Notes under the pieces: generated by a model
What the model was told of the DNA's origin: nothing
Databases searched by the model: none
Seen by the model: the letters and a program-made list of their open reading frames with translations, nothing else
Part shown: in pieces, positions 37,554 through 46,709 of the stretch
Numbering within the stretch: the stretch's first letter is position 1
Layout: every line of letters begins with the position of its first letter
Program-made: the position numbers and the translations under genes
Source: Methylomusa anaerophila
GTDB lineage: Bacteria; Bacillota; Negativicutes; Sporomusales; Sporomusaceae
Assembly (NCBI RefSeq): GCF_003966895.1
Contig: NZ_AP018449.1
Coordinates: forward strand, 689,424-753,423
DNA length: 64,000 nt
Direction of reading: 5' to 3'

Positions 37554-37955
37554 TTACCGCCTTTCCGAAAAGGCCAGATACCATTCTTTAAGAGCAGGAT
37601 AAAAATCGTCGATAATGAAATTAACGGTTTCTTCCATAAGTGAAGCATCATAATTATGCACGGTATTATTGCGTTTTTTTAATGCCTCCATCCAAACGTC
37701 ACCATTCGAAATATAATTAGCCTGATAGGCCTGCCTCAGTACGGCTTTAGGGCTATTTACCTCAAAGCCTTCCTCTTCCATATAATCTTTGAGTGTTTTC
37801 CAGACTAATTCAAAAGTGAATTCAAAAGCCTGTATAAGTGCCATTTTAGCTATTTCATCAGATTTTAAATTCTTGTATTCCACTACCATAATTAATTTTT
37901 GATACGCGTTGGTAAAATTCTCAAAACGTTGTTTCCATCTCATAGGATTATTCAT
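37554..37955 (-). CDS. HEPN-domain protein (HI0074-type; toxin of a HEPN/MNT pair)
   Basis: 133 residues, four-helix HEPN fold, with the putative RNase motif RNNTVH (Rx4H) in KKRNNTVHNYD near residue 95. Usually annotated as a nucleotidyltransferase substrate-binding protein. Forms a module with the MNT gene downstream. Start supported by AGGAGGAAAA just upstream. Confidence 0.88.
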   Translation of the reverse strand: MNNPMRWKQRFENFTNAYQKLIMVVEYKNLKSDEIAKMALIQAFEFTFELVWKTLKDYMEEEGFEVNSPKAVLRQAYQANYISNGDVWMEALKKRNNTVHNYDASLMEETVNFIIDDFYPALKEWYLAFSERR

Positions 37956-38211
37956 TTTTCCTCCTGCCTTTTTGCGCAGACTTTAAATCTTAGCAGACTT
38001 TAAATCTTATTTGTGGCTTATTACATATTACTTACGATAAAAATAAAAAACTTCCTGCCAACTTATACAGCAGATATAAATGTGAACAATTTATAGGGGA
38101 CAAACATACGTCAAAACAACGCACACATTTCTCTTCTAAGGAACTTAGCTTCAGAATTATTAAAATTGCCCCCTTAAAGACAGAAAAGGGACAATGAACT
38201 TGTCCTACTGT

Positions 38212-38251
38212 AAAACCCCTGCCAAATTTAAGGGAATTTGACAGGGGTTTT
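38212..38251. terminator. Bidirectional terminator after the BCR-like operon
   Basis: AAAACCCCTG / CAGGGGTTTT with further CAAATT/AATTTG pairing and an AAGGG loop. Serves the minus-strand operon ending at 38326. Confidence 0.85.
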
Positions 38252-38325
38252 CGACGTCACCAATGATCCTGTTCTGCGAAACGTAAGTAACTGCGAAATA
38301 TCATGTGCTTACAACGTCGACGGAT

Positions 38326-39729
38326 TTAGCGACTGTACCGCAACAATTCAATAAATGATTCAATTCTATTCTGAGATTGTTCGGTCGTTTCGGTTTTTGA
38401 TAATTCACCAACACTCATGACAAGCGTAGGAACTCCTGTTTCTTTCTTGACGATATCCGCCACCATCCGGGCCACGGTAGATTGAAATTGGCACCCCCAG
38501 TTATAAATAAACATCAATCCATCCGCTCTGGTGCGTTTCACTTCAGCAGCCGTCCACTTAGCCCGTTCAATTGTAGGAAGTTCATAGGGCTGTGACAATA
38601 TTCCCTTAGCTAAGTTCACATAGGGATCGCCCTCCTCCGCCACATCCGTTAATACCTCACTCCACTGATCATCATGTCCAACTATTACTCCCCCCACTGC
38701 ATCGACAAAAACTGGATTTGCAGTAACGCACGAGCCACACACAAAAACACGAACCGGATCTTCAACAAGCCCGTGGCCGCGTACGCCGCGCTCCACCCTG
38801 TCTCTTACTTCCGCCACTGCTTGTTCCAACAGACTTAAGGTCGCGGTAACATCTGCCATCGGCTCGTTTGCGGAATAACTAAGGTTGCGCAAATCAGTGC
38901 TGTTGGTGGGGGGTATATCTGCCGATTGCCAAATTGCTTCAAATTCACGCGCCAATCCTCGGACTTTATTAAAATCATGAATCTTCTTCCGTAAATCGTC
39001 GTCCGGAACTGGGCGTCCTGTAATCTGACTAATATTAGACACCAATTTTCGCAATTCCTGGCTTAACAAGTTGACCGCCCGGGGAGTGTTCCGCGGGTTA
39101 TCAATAGGATAATCCACCACCTGCAAAGGAATCTGTTTTTTACCATGGCGGTGAGCCTCCACTAAATAGGCCATATCCGAACAACGTAAATTCAAGTATG
39201 GCGCGATAAGATCAACATCGACCTCACCTTCCTGGACTGCAGCATGGGCTGTAATTTGGTTGCAAACCTCTATTCCGACATCTCGGCGGCCTTTTTCCAT
39301 AATGGAGTTTCCACGCCAGTCCGCTCCGCGTACATCTAACCCTTCTTCTTTATCCTTGGCCCAATTGATGATAAAGCCAGGGCGCAGCGGAATCGTTCCC
39401 GCCGCATAATATGGTTCATAGGATTGCCCCCCTTGTACCAAAACCGTGGGAATGTCGTTCTTGCGGGCCTTTTCTATTCGGTCACGAACCGTAAGATAAA
39501 GGTATTTATATTTGACGCCACTGAAAAATTCAGCATCTTGTGAGATTTGTCCTTGAAATTGAACACCGAGCTGATAGCTGCGCGGAAAACGTCTTACCCC
39601 TTCTTCGGTCATGAAATTCCAGATATCGGAGCTACCCACGTTAGTCCCGTCGCTCAGGCGCAGGCCATCAGTCTTAGTGAAAGAGTCTTTTAACTCAGGG
39701 GGAAATTGAAACAATGCCGGACTAGACAA
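38326..39729 (-). CDS. Benzoyl-CoA reductase / 2-hydroxyacyl-CoA dehydratase-like subunit, larger
   Basis: 467-residue HgdB/BcrB-superfamily protein. Cysteines sit in GIEVCNQIT, NLRCSDMAY, VCGSCVTANPVF and YNWGCQFQ, suitable for Fe-S ligation. It overlaps the companion subunit by 8 bp. It differs from classical dehydratase subunits in the N-terminal 100 residues. Part of the operon substrate-binding protein - activator - subunit - subunit. Likely electron-accepting reductase or dehydratase; substrate unknown. Confidence 0.82.
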   Translation of the reverse strand: MSSPALFQFPPELKDSFTKTDGLRLSDGTNVGSSDIWNFMTEEGVRRFPRSYQLGVQFQGQISQDAEFFSGVKYKYLYLTVRDRIEKARKNDIPTVLVQGGQSYEPYYAAGTIPLRPGFIINWAKDKEEGLDVRGADWRGNSIMEKGRRDVGIEVCNQITAHAAVQEGEVDVDLIAPYLNLRCSDMAYLVEAHRHGKKQIPLQVVDYPIDNPRNTPRAVNLLSQELRKLVSNISQITGRPVPDDDLRKKIHDFNKVRGLAREFEAIWQSADIPPTNSTDLRNLSYSANEPMADVTATLSLLEQAVAEVRDRVERGVRGHGLVEDPVRVFVCGSCVTANPVFVDAVGGVIVGHDDQWSEVLTDVAEEGDPYVNLAKGILSQPYELPTIERAKWTAAEVKRTRADGLMFIYNWGCQFQSTVARMVADIVKKETGVPTLVMSVGELSKTETTEQSQNRIESFIELLRYSR

Positions 39730-40900
39730 TTTTCGTTACCTCCTTAGCGGGATTTAAGTTTTTGATTAGTTCCACAAACGCTCCAACCCGTGTTCTGATT
39801 CCTTCCATATCTGAAGTGGCGTATTCAGTATGAATTTCTAAAAAAGGAATTTCCGCTCCCAGGAAATTTTTTGTTTCATTTGCTTTAAATGTAAACGGAT
39901 CGCAATACCGTAAAGTATGATAGATTACCCCATCAGGCTGATAATCACGGATTAATTCCGTTAAATTTTCCAGTCGTCGATCTCCGCCGATATCCAATCT
40001 TGGCAACGAAGCACACGGCACACGTTCTAAGTATGCCCTGGCAATCCCAGCCGGAGAAATTTCTGCAATGTTTAAGCTTAAAAACGGTCGCAGTCCGGTG
40101 CACAAATCGTCGACAATCACTTCGCCGCCAACCTCATCAATAATATTTAATAATTTTTCATCACCAGTGGGAATCAAGCTGCCCGATAATAGAAACCGTG
40201 GCTTTCTTGTCTGTATCGCACCTGCCTGTTTCTGCTGCGCTTCCGCCAAAAACTCCGTTATCAGGGTTAAATACTCGCTCCTATCTAAAAAGAAACCGGC
40301 TTGAACCAATTCATAAACTTCCCGCCAGGTTACACTTGGATCAGGCTTAGTCAATAGCTGGTAAATATCTCTGATCCCCTGACGAATTTTTTGGTAAAGA
40401 GCCACAGATTTATCCAATTCCTGAATATCCAGTTTTACCCCGGCAAACTCTTCCAATCCACCGGCAAAGTCCGCAATAACATCTTCGAAATATTTCACGC
40501 CCTGTTCCTGGTAAAAATTGCGCGGAACCGGGATCACCAAAGCTTTAGCCTTGAAGTAGTACTCCACAATTTCCGCCAGGCGATAAATTTGAAGACAATT
40601 GGCAGCCACAACCAGGCAATCTGTATTTTGAATATAGGGATCTTCGCCGGTGGCGAATAAGCCCACGCTTTCCCGGACAAACGCGCAATTTTGGGCGGAA
40701 AGATATCTACTGCCTACTTCTACTAAACGGTCGTCGCCGCCACGCCCCAGTCTGATTGGTATTAGTCCCAAAGCATGGATAATTTCTTCAGGAACATTGC
40801 AGCAGAAATAACCTATAACCCTTTTCCCGTTTTTCCGTTCTTGTTCCAATACCGCCGGACGGCCACGCAGCTTTTCCCGTATCTTATCCAAAGTTTTCAT
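39722..40900 (-). CDS. Benzoyl-CoA reductase / 2-hydroxyacyl-CoA dehydratase-like subunit, smaller
   Basis: 392 residues from the ATG at 40900, which overlaps the activator stop as ATGA. Typical text: VIGYFCCNVPEEIIHALGLIPIRLGRGGDD, SAQNCAFVRES, VVAANCLQIYRLAE; the three cysteine sites match the Fe-S ligand pattern of HgdA/B, BCR and double-cubane-cluster proteins. With the activator it should form an ATP-driven low-potential redox enzyme. Confidence 0.88.
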   Translation of the reverse strand: MKTLDKIREKLRGRPAVLEQERKNGKRVIGYFCCNVPEEIIHALGLIPIRLGRGGDDRLVEVGSRYLSAQNCAFVRESVGLFATGEDPYIQNTDCLVVAANCLQIYRLAEIVEYYFKAKALVIPVPRNFYQEQGVKYFEDVIADFAGGLEEFAGVKLDIQELDKSVALYQKIRQGIRDIYQLLTKPDPSVTWREVYELVQAGFFLDRSEYLTLITEFLAEAQQKQAGAIQTRKPRFLLSGSLIPTGDEKLLNIIDEVGGEVIVDDLCTGLRPFLSLNIAEISPAGIARAYLERVPCASLPRLDIGGDRRLENLTELIRDYQPDGVIYHTLRYCDPFTFKANETKNFLGAEIPFLEIHTEYATSDMEGIRTRVGAFVELIKNLNPAKEVTKIV

Positions 40901-41718
40901 GCGCATTTCCCCACCACTTCTTTTTGGCCTATTATTGCCGCTCCAATGGCGCCAACCAATTGTGAATCCGGATGAATAACAAGCGTTACTCCCAATGCTT
41001 CTTCAATGGCCTTTCTTTGCCCAATGTTTTTGGATACGCCCCCGGAAAAAAAGAAAAGGTCTTCCACACCAACACGCGAGAACATACCGGCTATTCGCTG
41101 GGCAATAGCATGATGAATGCCGCTGATAATATTTTCCGGCAACTCCCCTCTGGCCCGCAACGAAATTACTTCCGATTCAGCAAAAACGGTACAAGTACTG
41201 CTCATTGCCACCTTATGAGTCGCCTTCAGGGATAACGGCCCCAGTTCCTCCAATGGTACTTGAAAAACCCGGGCCATTACCTCGAGAAACCGGCCTGTCC
41301 CGGCGGCGCATTTGTCATTGAGAGTAAAATCAATAAGTTTTCCGTCGTCATTCAGCCTTATGGCCTTGCAATCCTGCCCCCCCATGTCGACAATGGTTCG
41401 GACTCTCGGATCAAGAAAGTATGCGCCTGTCGCATGGCACATAATCTCTGTAACTTTTTTATTCGCGTAAGGCGCGGAAATACGCCCATATCCCGTAGCT
41501 ACCGTATATGTGAGATCAGCTTCGGAAAGGCCGGCGTTTTGCAGCGCTTGTTGCAGCGCTTCCTTGCCACTCTCCTCAGTATGAATTCCGGACTGAATAA
41601 GCGATCTCCCGATAATTTTATTTCCTTTAATTATCACAGCTTTTGCTGTTAATGACCCAACGTCCACTCCCGCAAAAATTTCATTATTTCCTGGTTTTTC
41701 CTTTGACCCCTGTGACAT
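40897..41718 (-). CDS. Activator ATPase for the BCR-like enzyme
   Basis: HgdC/BcrAD-type archerase: IFAGVDVGSLTAKAVII (phosphate loop), VDMGGQDCKAI, and cluster cysteines in NDKCAAGTGRFLEVM and STCTVFAESEV. I start at the ATG at 41718 (AGGAGATAAGAAA upstream), giving MSQGSKEK. Drives electrons into the two subunits encoded just downstream. Upstream neighbour is a transporter binding protein. Confidence 0.92.
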   Translation of the reverse strand: MSQGSKEKPGNNEIFAGVDVGSLTAKAVIIKGNKIIGRSLIQSGIHTEESGKEALQQALQNAGLSEADLTYTVATGYGRISAPYANKKVTEIMCHATGAYFLDPRVRTIVDMGGQDCKAIRLNDDGKLIDFTLNDKCAAGTGRFLEVMARVFQVPLEELGPLSLKATHKVAMSSTCTVFAESEVISLRARGELPENIISGIHHAIAQRIAGMFSRVGVEDLFFFSGGVSKNIGQRKAIEEALGVTLVIHPDSQLVGAIGAAIIGQKEVVGKCA

Positions 41719-41751
41719 TTTCTTATCTCCTCTCATTATTAAAATTCATGA

Positions 41752-42753
41752 TCATTTATTTCCTAGTGCTTTTTCGTAATAGTTTTTATCGATCCATTTG
41801 TCGACATCAAAATTACCTTTCAGAATATTGTTTTCTAATAGAAAATCTTTGGTATACTTGATATTCTGAATAGTTTTGTCACTCAACACCAGTTCAAAAT
41901 AAAATTTATTTTCCGGATACATATAATCAATCTGTTCTTTGGTATATCCGGCTTTTGTCCAAATCAGCTTTGCATCTTCCGGATTTTCAGTTACGTATTG
42001 CTTCGCTCTGATTAGTCCCTTAAGAAAAGCGACTACAGCATTGGGATTGTTCTTGGCAAACTCTGTTCTGGCTATTAAGAAATTTTGTCCTTTCCATTCC
42101 GGATGATCCTTGCAGTTAATTACTACTTTGGCCTGCTTATTAACAACCAGCTTAGCCACAGATGTATTCGGTGATACTATAGCCTCGACTTTTTGGGAAA
42201 TCAATGCTGTTTCAGCTTCGGGAGCAGTCATATGAAAAAATTCAATATCTTTAACCGACAAGTTGTTGGCCTTAAGCGCCTCTACCAAGGTCCTATGCAT
42301 ATACGCTCCTTTCATAGTCGCCACTTTCTTCCCTTTCAGATCTTGGACAGAAGTTATTGGCGAGTCAACCGGAACAAGAATTGCCGCATCCTGTCCCGTA
42401 TTACCGGTACCCAATAAAGTGGTCTCCATGCCTGCTCCCTTGGCCAATATTGCCGGAGTGTCACCATATACACCGATATCGAGATTTTTACTGCCAAGCC
42501 CTTCATTAATAGCCGGTCCCGCCCCGACAAAGGGAATAAATTCCGGTTTTAGCCCCAGCTTTTTAAACTCCTCGTCAATATATCCTTTTTCAACGGCAAT
42601 CGCCAACAATTCGGTGGGAAAGCTTTTACCGGAATCGACATAACCAATTTTTACGGTAGTAAGCGCTTCTTTTTTGACCTCTTGCGAGCAGCCGGCCAAT
42701 AACATTGACACTGTCAATAAAATCCCGGCTGCAGTAAATAAATATTTTTTCAT
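41752..42753 (-). CDS. ABC transporter substrate-binding lipoprotein, SsuA/TauA-like
   Basis: 333 residues. Lipoprotein signal with lipobox LLAGC near residue 22, then the periplasmic binding fold of the nitrate/sulfonate/taurine type (VKIGYVDSGKSFPTELLAIAVEKGYIDEEF, GLGSKNLDIGVYGDTPAIL, LKGKKVATMKGAY). Ligand not predictable; the group includes alkanesulfonates, taurine and aromatic compounds. It heads the operon with the activator and BCR-like genes and has a long leader (42754-43041). The permease and ATPase are in the companion operon at 43894-45514. Confidence 0.9.
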   Translation of the reverse strand: MKKYLFTAAGILLTVSMLLAGCSQEVKKEALTTVKIGYVDSGKSFPTELLAIAVEKGYIDEEFKKLGLKPEFIPFVGAGPAINEGLGSKNLDIGVYGDTPAILAKGAGMETTLLGTGNTGQDAAILVPVDSPITSVQDLKGKKVATMKGAYMHRTLVEALKANNLSVKDIEFFHMTAPEAETALISQKVEAIVSPNTSVAKLVVNKQAKVVINCKDHPEWKGQNFLIARTEFAKNNPNAVVAFLKGLIRAKQYVTENPEDAKLIWTKAGYTKEQIDYMYPENKFYFELVLSDKTIQNIKYTKDFLLENNILKGNFDVDKWIDKNYYEKALGNK

Positions 42754-42861
42754 TTACATCCTCCTCGCCATCATCATAATAGCTTTTTGAATTATGATTG
42801 TTAGAAATTCAGGTATAGATAGGAACCATTTTCCCCCCCTTTACGCCGATAGTATGAAAGC

Positions 42862-42932
42862 AAAAAGGCCAGACACGTATCATAAGCAGTGTCCAGCCTC
42901 TAGTTTTACTAGTCAGCTAACGTTCTTATTAT
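42862..42932 (-). promoter_or_regulatory. Conserved leader and terminator before the binding-protein gene
   Basis: The leader RNA holds TTAGCTGACTAGTA followed by AGAGGC and a 10-bp hairpin (GGCTGGACAC / GTGTCTGGCC) with TTTTTG, about 110 nt before the start codon. The same order occurs before the permease gene (45651-45735). The layout is that of a transcription attenuator. Confidence 0.65.
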
Positions 42933-43025
42933 TTTCTTGATAGACCGGCCTTCAAAATCAGCTTTGGCTTATAGTCTGAATTCTTGGCTATTAACATCAG
43001 TTTATCAACTGTTAAAGTGCATATA

Positions 43026-43041
43026 TGTCATCCAGATGACA
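43026..43041. promoter_or_regulatory. Crp/Fnr-type operator 1
   Basis: Perfect palindrome TGTCAT-CCAG-ATGACA, 16 bp, between the crp-like gene and the leader of the binding-protein operon. Matches operator 2 at 45849-45864. Size and symmetry suit a Crp/Fnr dimer. Confidence 0.75.
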
Positions 43042-43057
43042 ATCCTAAAAAATATTG

Positions 43058-43723
43058 TTATCTGTCTTTTAATTTGGCAGCATCGATAATTTCAATATGT
43101 TTCCCTACTTTGATGAGGCCTTCTTTTTTAAATTGACCTAAAGCAATTGTCACCGTTTGACGACAAGCGCCGATCATGTCAGCCATTTCCTGGTGAGTTA
43201 AAGTAAAGGTAATTCTGGCCCGGTTATCATTAGGAGTTGCGGTTGTGGCGAGTTCCAGCAATAGCAAGGCTAACCGGCGCTCCACCGTATAAGATGTAAT
43301 ATTCATAATGGTTTGATGGGCCCGGCGCAAACGTTTACCAAGTTCAGCAGCAATATGAACAGCCAATGACGGATATTGGTGAAGCATGTCCACAAAAGTC
43401 TGTTTGTTCATTTTCCAGAGCATACAAGGCTCTAAAGTCTCAATAAACACGGCTCGCTGTTCACCTGTTAAAACTCCTGCCACTCCCACTACTTCACCGG
43501 AACGACCAACAGCTACTGTAACCGTATTACCAAACTCAGTATTTTGAGAAAGTTTAACATGCCCGGTTTCAATTAAATATATATATTCCGAGCAGTCCTC
43601 TTCCCGAAAAATTACTCTTCCTGTGCCTACTTGCATCGGCCGCGCCAGTTTTTTAAATATTGCCACCTCATCAGGCGACCAATTTTTTAATGTATCACTC
43701 GGTAATGGAGTAAAAGTATTCAA
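43058..43723 (-). CDS. Crp/Fnr-family transcriptional regulator
   Basis: 221 residues: N-terminal cyclic-nucleotide-binding-like beta-barrel (RPMQVGTGRVIFREEDCSEYIYLIETGHVKL) and C-terminal winged helix (LTHQEMADMIGACRQTVTIALGQFKKEGLI). The N-terminal FNR cysteine cluster is absent, so it senses a ligand rather than O2 through Fe-S. Starts with TTG after AGGAGG. It is flanked by two copies of a TGTCAT-N4-ATGACA-type palindrome, its probable sites. Confidence 0.92.
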   Translation of the reverse strand: MNTFTPLPSDTLKNWSPDEVAIFKKLARPMQVGTGRVIFREEDCSEYIYLIETGHVKLSQNTEFGNTVTVAVGRSGEVVGVAGVLTGEQRAVFIETLEPCMLWKMNKQTFVDMLHQYPSLAVHIAAELGKRLRRAHQTIMNITSYTVERRLALLLLELATTATPNDNRARITFTLTHQEMADMIGACRQTVTIALGQFKKEGLIKVGKHIEIIDAAKLKDR

Positions 43724-43769
43724 AGTAGCCTCCTAATTTAGATTACGTTAATATTTTATTAAGTTATAG

Positions 43770-43796
43770 AAAAAGGATCAGCATCAGTCTGACCCT
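43770..43796 (-). terminator. Terminator of the permease-ATPase operon
   Basis: GGTCAG / CTGATCC hairpin followed on the minus strand by TTTTTC, 100 bp after the ATPase stop. Confidence 0.65.
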
Positions 43797-43893
43797 TAAA
43801 AATATTAACTGCTACTTATAAGCTGACACTATTTTTACGGCATTAAATCTGGCATCCTACATCGGTATGAGGACTGGGGGATTTGCTAGTCTG

Positions 43894-44673
43894 CTAGATT
43901 GTAAAATCATAAGGCATTTCTTCTTCGTTAAAAAATTCCCGATAAATTTCCTTTTTTATGCTGGCAAAATCATAGCTATTACGATCCCTCGGCCGAGACA
44001 AAGTGACATCGACAATTTTTTTAAAACTTCCCGGCGAACTATCCATGACTGCAACCCGGTCACCAAGATACACCGCCTCATCAATATCATGAGTTACGAT
44101 AATCATTGTAGTTTGACCGCGTTTCCAGATGCCTAGCAATTCCTGCTGCATTCTGATCCTGGTCATAGCATCCAGCGCCCCAAACGGTTCATCAAGCAAC
44201 AAAATATCCGGCTTACTCACCAAAGCCCTGGCAATAGCAATTCTCTGCCGCATGCCACCGGAAAGTTGCCGCGGGTAGCAATGGGTGAACTCACCCAAAC
44301 CAACCAACTCAATATGCTCTTTGACAATTTTATCCTTATTGCCCTTGTAATTGCTGCCTAAGCCAAAAGCAACATTTTCTGTCACTGTAAACCACGGAAA
44401 CAAGCGGTGCTCCTGAAAAATCAAACTAACCTTTTTCGGGGTATTATCATTATTATCGCTTATGGTTAAAGAACCAGTATAGTTTTCATCCAATCCTACT
44501 ATTAAGCGTAAAAGAGTGCTTTTCCCGCAACCACTTGCCCCGACAATACTCAGAAATTCACCGCTTACAACATCAAGTTGAATGTTTTTTAAAACTTCAA
44601 CCGGGTTCTGGTTAAGAAAAAATGTTTTCGACAAATTATTGATCTGCAGGTCATACAACTTTGAACCGTCCAT
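43894..44673 (-). CDS. ABC transporter ATPase, SsuB/TauB-like
   Basis: 259 residues. Walker A GASGCGKSTLLRL, Q-loop LIFQEHRLFPW, signature LSGGMRQRIAIARAL, Walker B DILLLDEPFGALD, and H-loop IIVTHDIDEA. Pairs with the permease 20 bp upstream and the binding protein of the neighbouring operon. Confidence 0.95.
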   Translation of the reverse strand: MDGSKLYDLQINNLSKTFFLNQNPVEVLKNIQLDVVSGEFLSIVGASGCGKSTLLRLIVGLDENYTGSLTISDNNDNTPKKVSLIFQEHRLFPWFTVTENVAFGLGSNYKGNKDKIVKEHIELVGLGEFTHCYPRQLSGGMRQRIAIARALVSKPDILLLDEPFGALDAMTRIRMQQELLGIWKRGQTTMIIVTHDIDEAVYLGDRVAVMDSSPGSFKKIVDVTLSRPRDRNSYDFASIKKEIYREFFNEEEMPYDFTI

Positions 44674-44692
44674 TTTCTCCCCCCTATAACAT

Positions 44693-45514
44693 TTATCCGC
44701 GCCAAGACAAAAGCCTTTTGGCGAGTATCTTTAATGCCATATCCATAATAACGCCAACAACGCCAATAACAATCATACCTACAACAACCATGTCCGGTTG
44801 AGACAACTCCCGACCGTCATTAATTCGATAACCGATTCCTGAACTGGCGGCAATCAATTCTGCGGCAACCATTGTCATCCATGCCGCACCAAGACCAAGC
44901 CTCAAGCCTACAAAAATCGATGCCAAGGAAGCAGGAAAATATACTTTCCTTAATAAGTCGATCTTATTGGTTCTGCAAATCCGGGCCACTTCCAGATAAT
45001 TACCGGAAACATTTTGAATGCCACTAATAGTGTTTACGAGAACAGGGAAAAAAGCGGCTTTAAAAATGATAACAACTTTCGAGGTCTCACCGATTCCGAA
45101 CCAAAGAATAATAAGTGGAATCCATGCCAAAGGCGGTATTTGTCGCACAGCATCAAAAACCAGCATAAAAAAGCGATTGACCCTAGTGTATATTCCCATA
45201 AAAATTCCAAATCCAACGCCCAGAATGACGGCAGCACCGTAGCCCTTTAATACCCTGGACAGACTAATTGCCAAATCGCTCTGTAATTCACCGCTCAGAA
45301 TCAGTTCCTCAAAGGTGATAATAACCTGTTTCGGCGACGGTAAAATAGCAGGAGAAAATAGTTGCAGTTCGGTGACCATTTCCCATAGTCCCAAAATAGT
45401 AATTGGCAGAGCGATAAGATTTGCAATATTTATTAGGTTATCTGTACTTAATACTCTACACTTGCTTACCATCAATTGATTAATCAACCGTTCTTCTTTA
45501 ATAAATGTTTTCAA
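44693..45514 (-). CDS. ABC transporter permease, SsuC/TauC-like
   Basis: 273 residues from the TTG at 45514, which has AGGAGG seven bases upstream. A longer in-frame reading begins inside the leader terminator and is rejected. Six membrane helices and the EAA-loop type text SGNYLEVARICRTNKIDLLRKVYFPASL that contacts the ATPase. First gene of the operon under operator 2. Confidence 0.92.
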   Translation of the reverse strand: MKTFIKEERLINQLMVSKCRVLSTDNLINIANLIALPITILGLWEMVTELQLFSPAILPSPKQVIITFEELILSGELQSDLAISLSRVLKGYGAAVILGVGFGIFMGIYTRVNRFFMLVFDAVRQIPPLAWIPLIILWFGIGETSKVVIIFKAAFFPVLVNTISGIQNVSGNYLEVARICRTNKIDLLRKVYFPASLASIFVGLRLGLGAAWMTMVAAELIAASSGIGYRINDGRELSQPDMVVVGMIVIGVVGVIMDMALKILAKRLLSWRG

Positions 45515-45650
45515 ACTATATCCTCCTCTATTTAGTTGTTTTTTTGAAAAGTCCATTCCCAAAAGAGAAATGCTGCCGGAAATATAGATCACTATTTTCA
45601 AAAATGCTCTTTCGCTGCAAATCTTTTTAAGCCAAAGTATAAAAAGTATA

Positions 45651-45735
45651 ATAAAAACAAGGCTAGACATTTACCAAAATCGGTAATGCCTAGCCTCTAA
45701 GTCAATATTAGTCAGCTAAAATCCGTTATTATTTA
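45651..45735 (-). promoter_or_regulatory. Conserved leader and terminator before the permease gene
   Basis: TTAGCTGACTAATA and AGAGGC precede a 14-bp hairpin (GGCTAGGCATTACC / GGTAAATGTCTAGCC) with TTGTTTTT. It corresponds element by element to 42862-42932, though the hairpin arms differ in sequence. Confidence 0.65.
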
Positions 45736-45848
45736 TTGTAAATTCATTCCGAAAAAAAGAGGGATTAAATATCACTAAATCACAAGAAGCTTGTAGCTTT
45801 CTTATATTAATATTATTAAAAATTTTATCAAAAAACAAAGCAGATATA

Positions 45849-45864
45849 TGTCGTCTATATGACA
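45849..45864. promoter_or_regulatory. Crp/Fnr-type operator 2
   Basis: TGTCGT-CTAT-ATGACA, one mismatch from a perfect palindrome, with the same ATAT flank as operator 1. Lies about 335 bp upstream of the permease start codon and 155 bp upstream of the leader hairpin. Confidence 0.7.
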
Positions 45865-46044
45865 TCATATTTTAAAATATTTGATCTAATTAAATGCCGG
45901 CTATTGCGCCGCAGGATGCGGTTAACACTTTTACCAATCCAGCCAGGTCGGCTTGTACTGTGGTGGAATCACGACGAGGTTCCAGGGGCTCATTTTGGAA
46001 AAAAGACTTCCAGCAAAAATCGCTAGAAGTCTCAAATTTCTCTA

Positions 46045-46119
<75 letters not shown>

Positions 46120-46236
46120 ATATGGCTATGAATTACTTTCTTCAGCCACAAAAAAAATTATAACATAACAATTGGCTCATGTCTAATATTTTTTATTAAG
46201 AAAATATATGAAATTTCAGGAAATAGAACGTCTAGG

Positions 46237-46632
46237 TCACTTTGCCTCTGTCGGTGTTTGGCAATGAGGGCAGGTTCGCCATTCCCGGTTAAGTTCCCGG
46301 CCACAGGACGGACATTTAGGCTGTAAGGTGTGACCGCAATACGGACAGACTTTAAAGTCATCTTTTACTTTGCCGCCGCACATGGGACAGTTGATTGTTT
46401 CGTCCACAGGTATGGCTTCAACGTCAATGATTTCCCGATCCCGGTCCACGCGACGGGGTTTCAGGCTCGGCTTGCGACCAAAAATAAGGTACAGCGGCAA
46501 AAAAATATATATCGCACCTGCAACACCGATTGCCCATAGTATTGCAGTACCCAACTCTTGTCCTAACTTTCGCGCATCAGTATAAACCCAAAAGGCTGCA
46601 AGCAGGCCGATAATCACATGTAACGAAAACAT
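46237..46632 (-). CDS. Membrane protein with double zinc ribbon
   Basis: 131 residues: two N-terminal membrane helices (HVIIGLLAAFWVYTDARKLG, AILWAIGVAGAIYIFLPLYL), a charged linker, then two zinc ribbons with CPMCGGK...CPYCGHT and CPSCGRE...CPHCQTP (eight cysteines). Function unknown. The start has AGGAGACCGGCT upstream. Confidence 0.82.
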   Translation of the reverse strand: MFSLHVIIGLLAAFWVYTDARKLGQELGTAILWAIGVAGAIYIFLPLYLIFGRKPSLKPRRVDRDREIIDVEAIPVDETINCPMCGGKVKDDFKVCPYCGHTLQPKCPSCGRELNREWRTCPHCQTPTEAK

Positions 46633-46657
46633 AGCCGGTCTCCTTCCAAATTGTACG

Positions 46658-46709
46658 CTAGTGGACTGTAAACCCTAATTCTATAGTTTTAGAGTTTACA
46701 AACCACTAG
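46658..46709. repeat. 52-bp hollow hairpin: element arms joined without a core
   Basis: CTAGTGGACTGTAAACCCTAATTCTATAG joined directly to the opposite arm ending GTTTACAAACCACTAG. These are the two arms of the element at 29570-29734 with the ~107-bp middle missing. It abuts the next element, sharing CTAG. Confidence 0.8.

Noticed and set aside
45515..45670. N-terminal extension of the permease
   Set aside because: It would start inside the leader terminator hairpin; the TTG at 45514 has a strong SD and fits family length.
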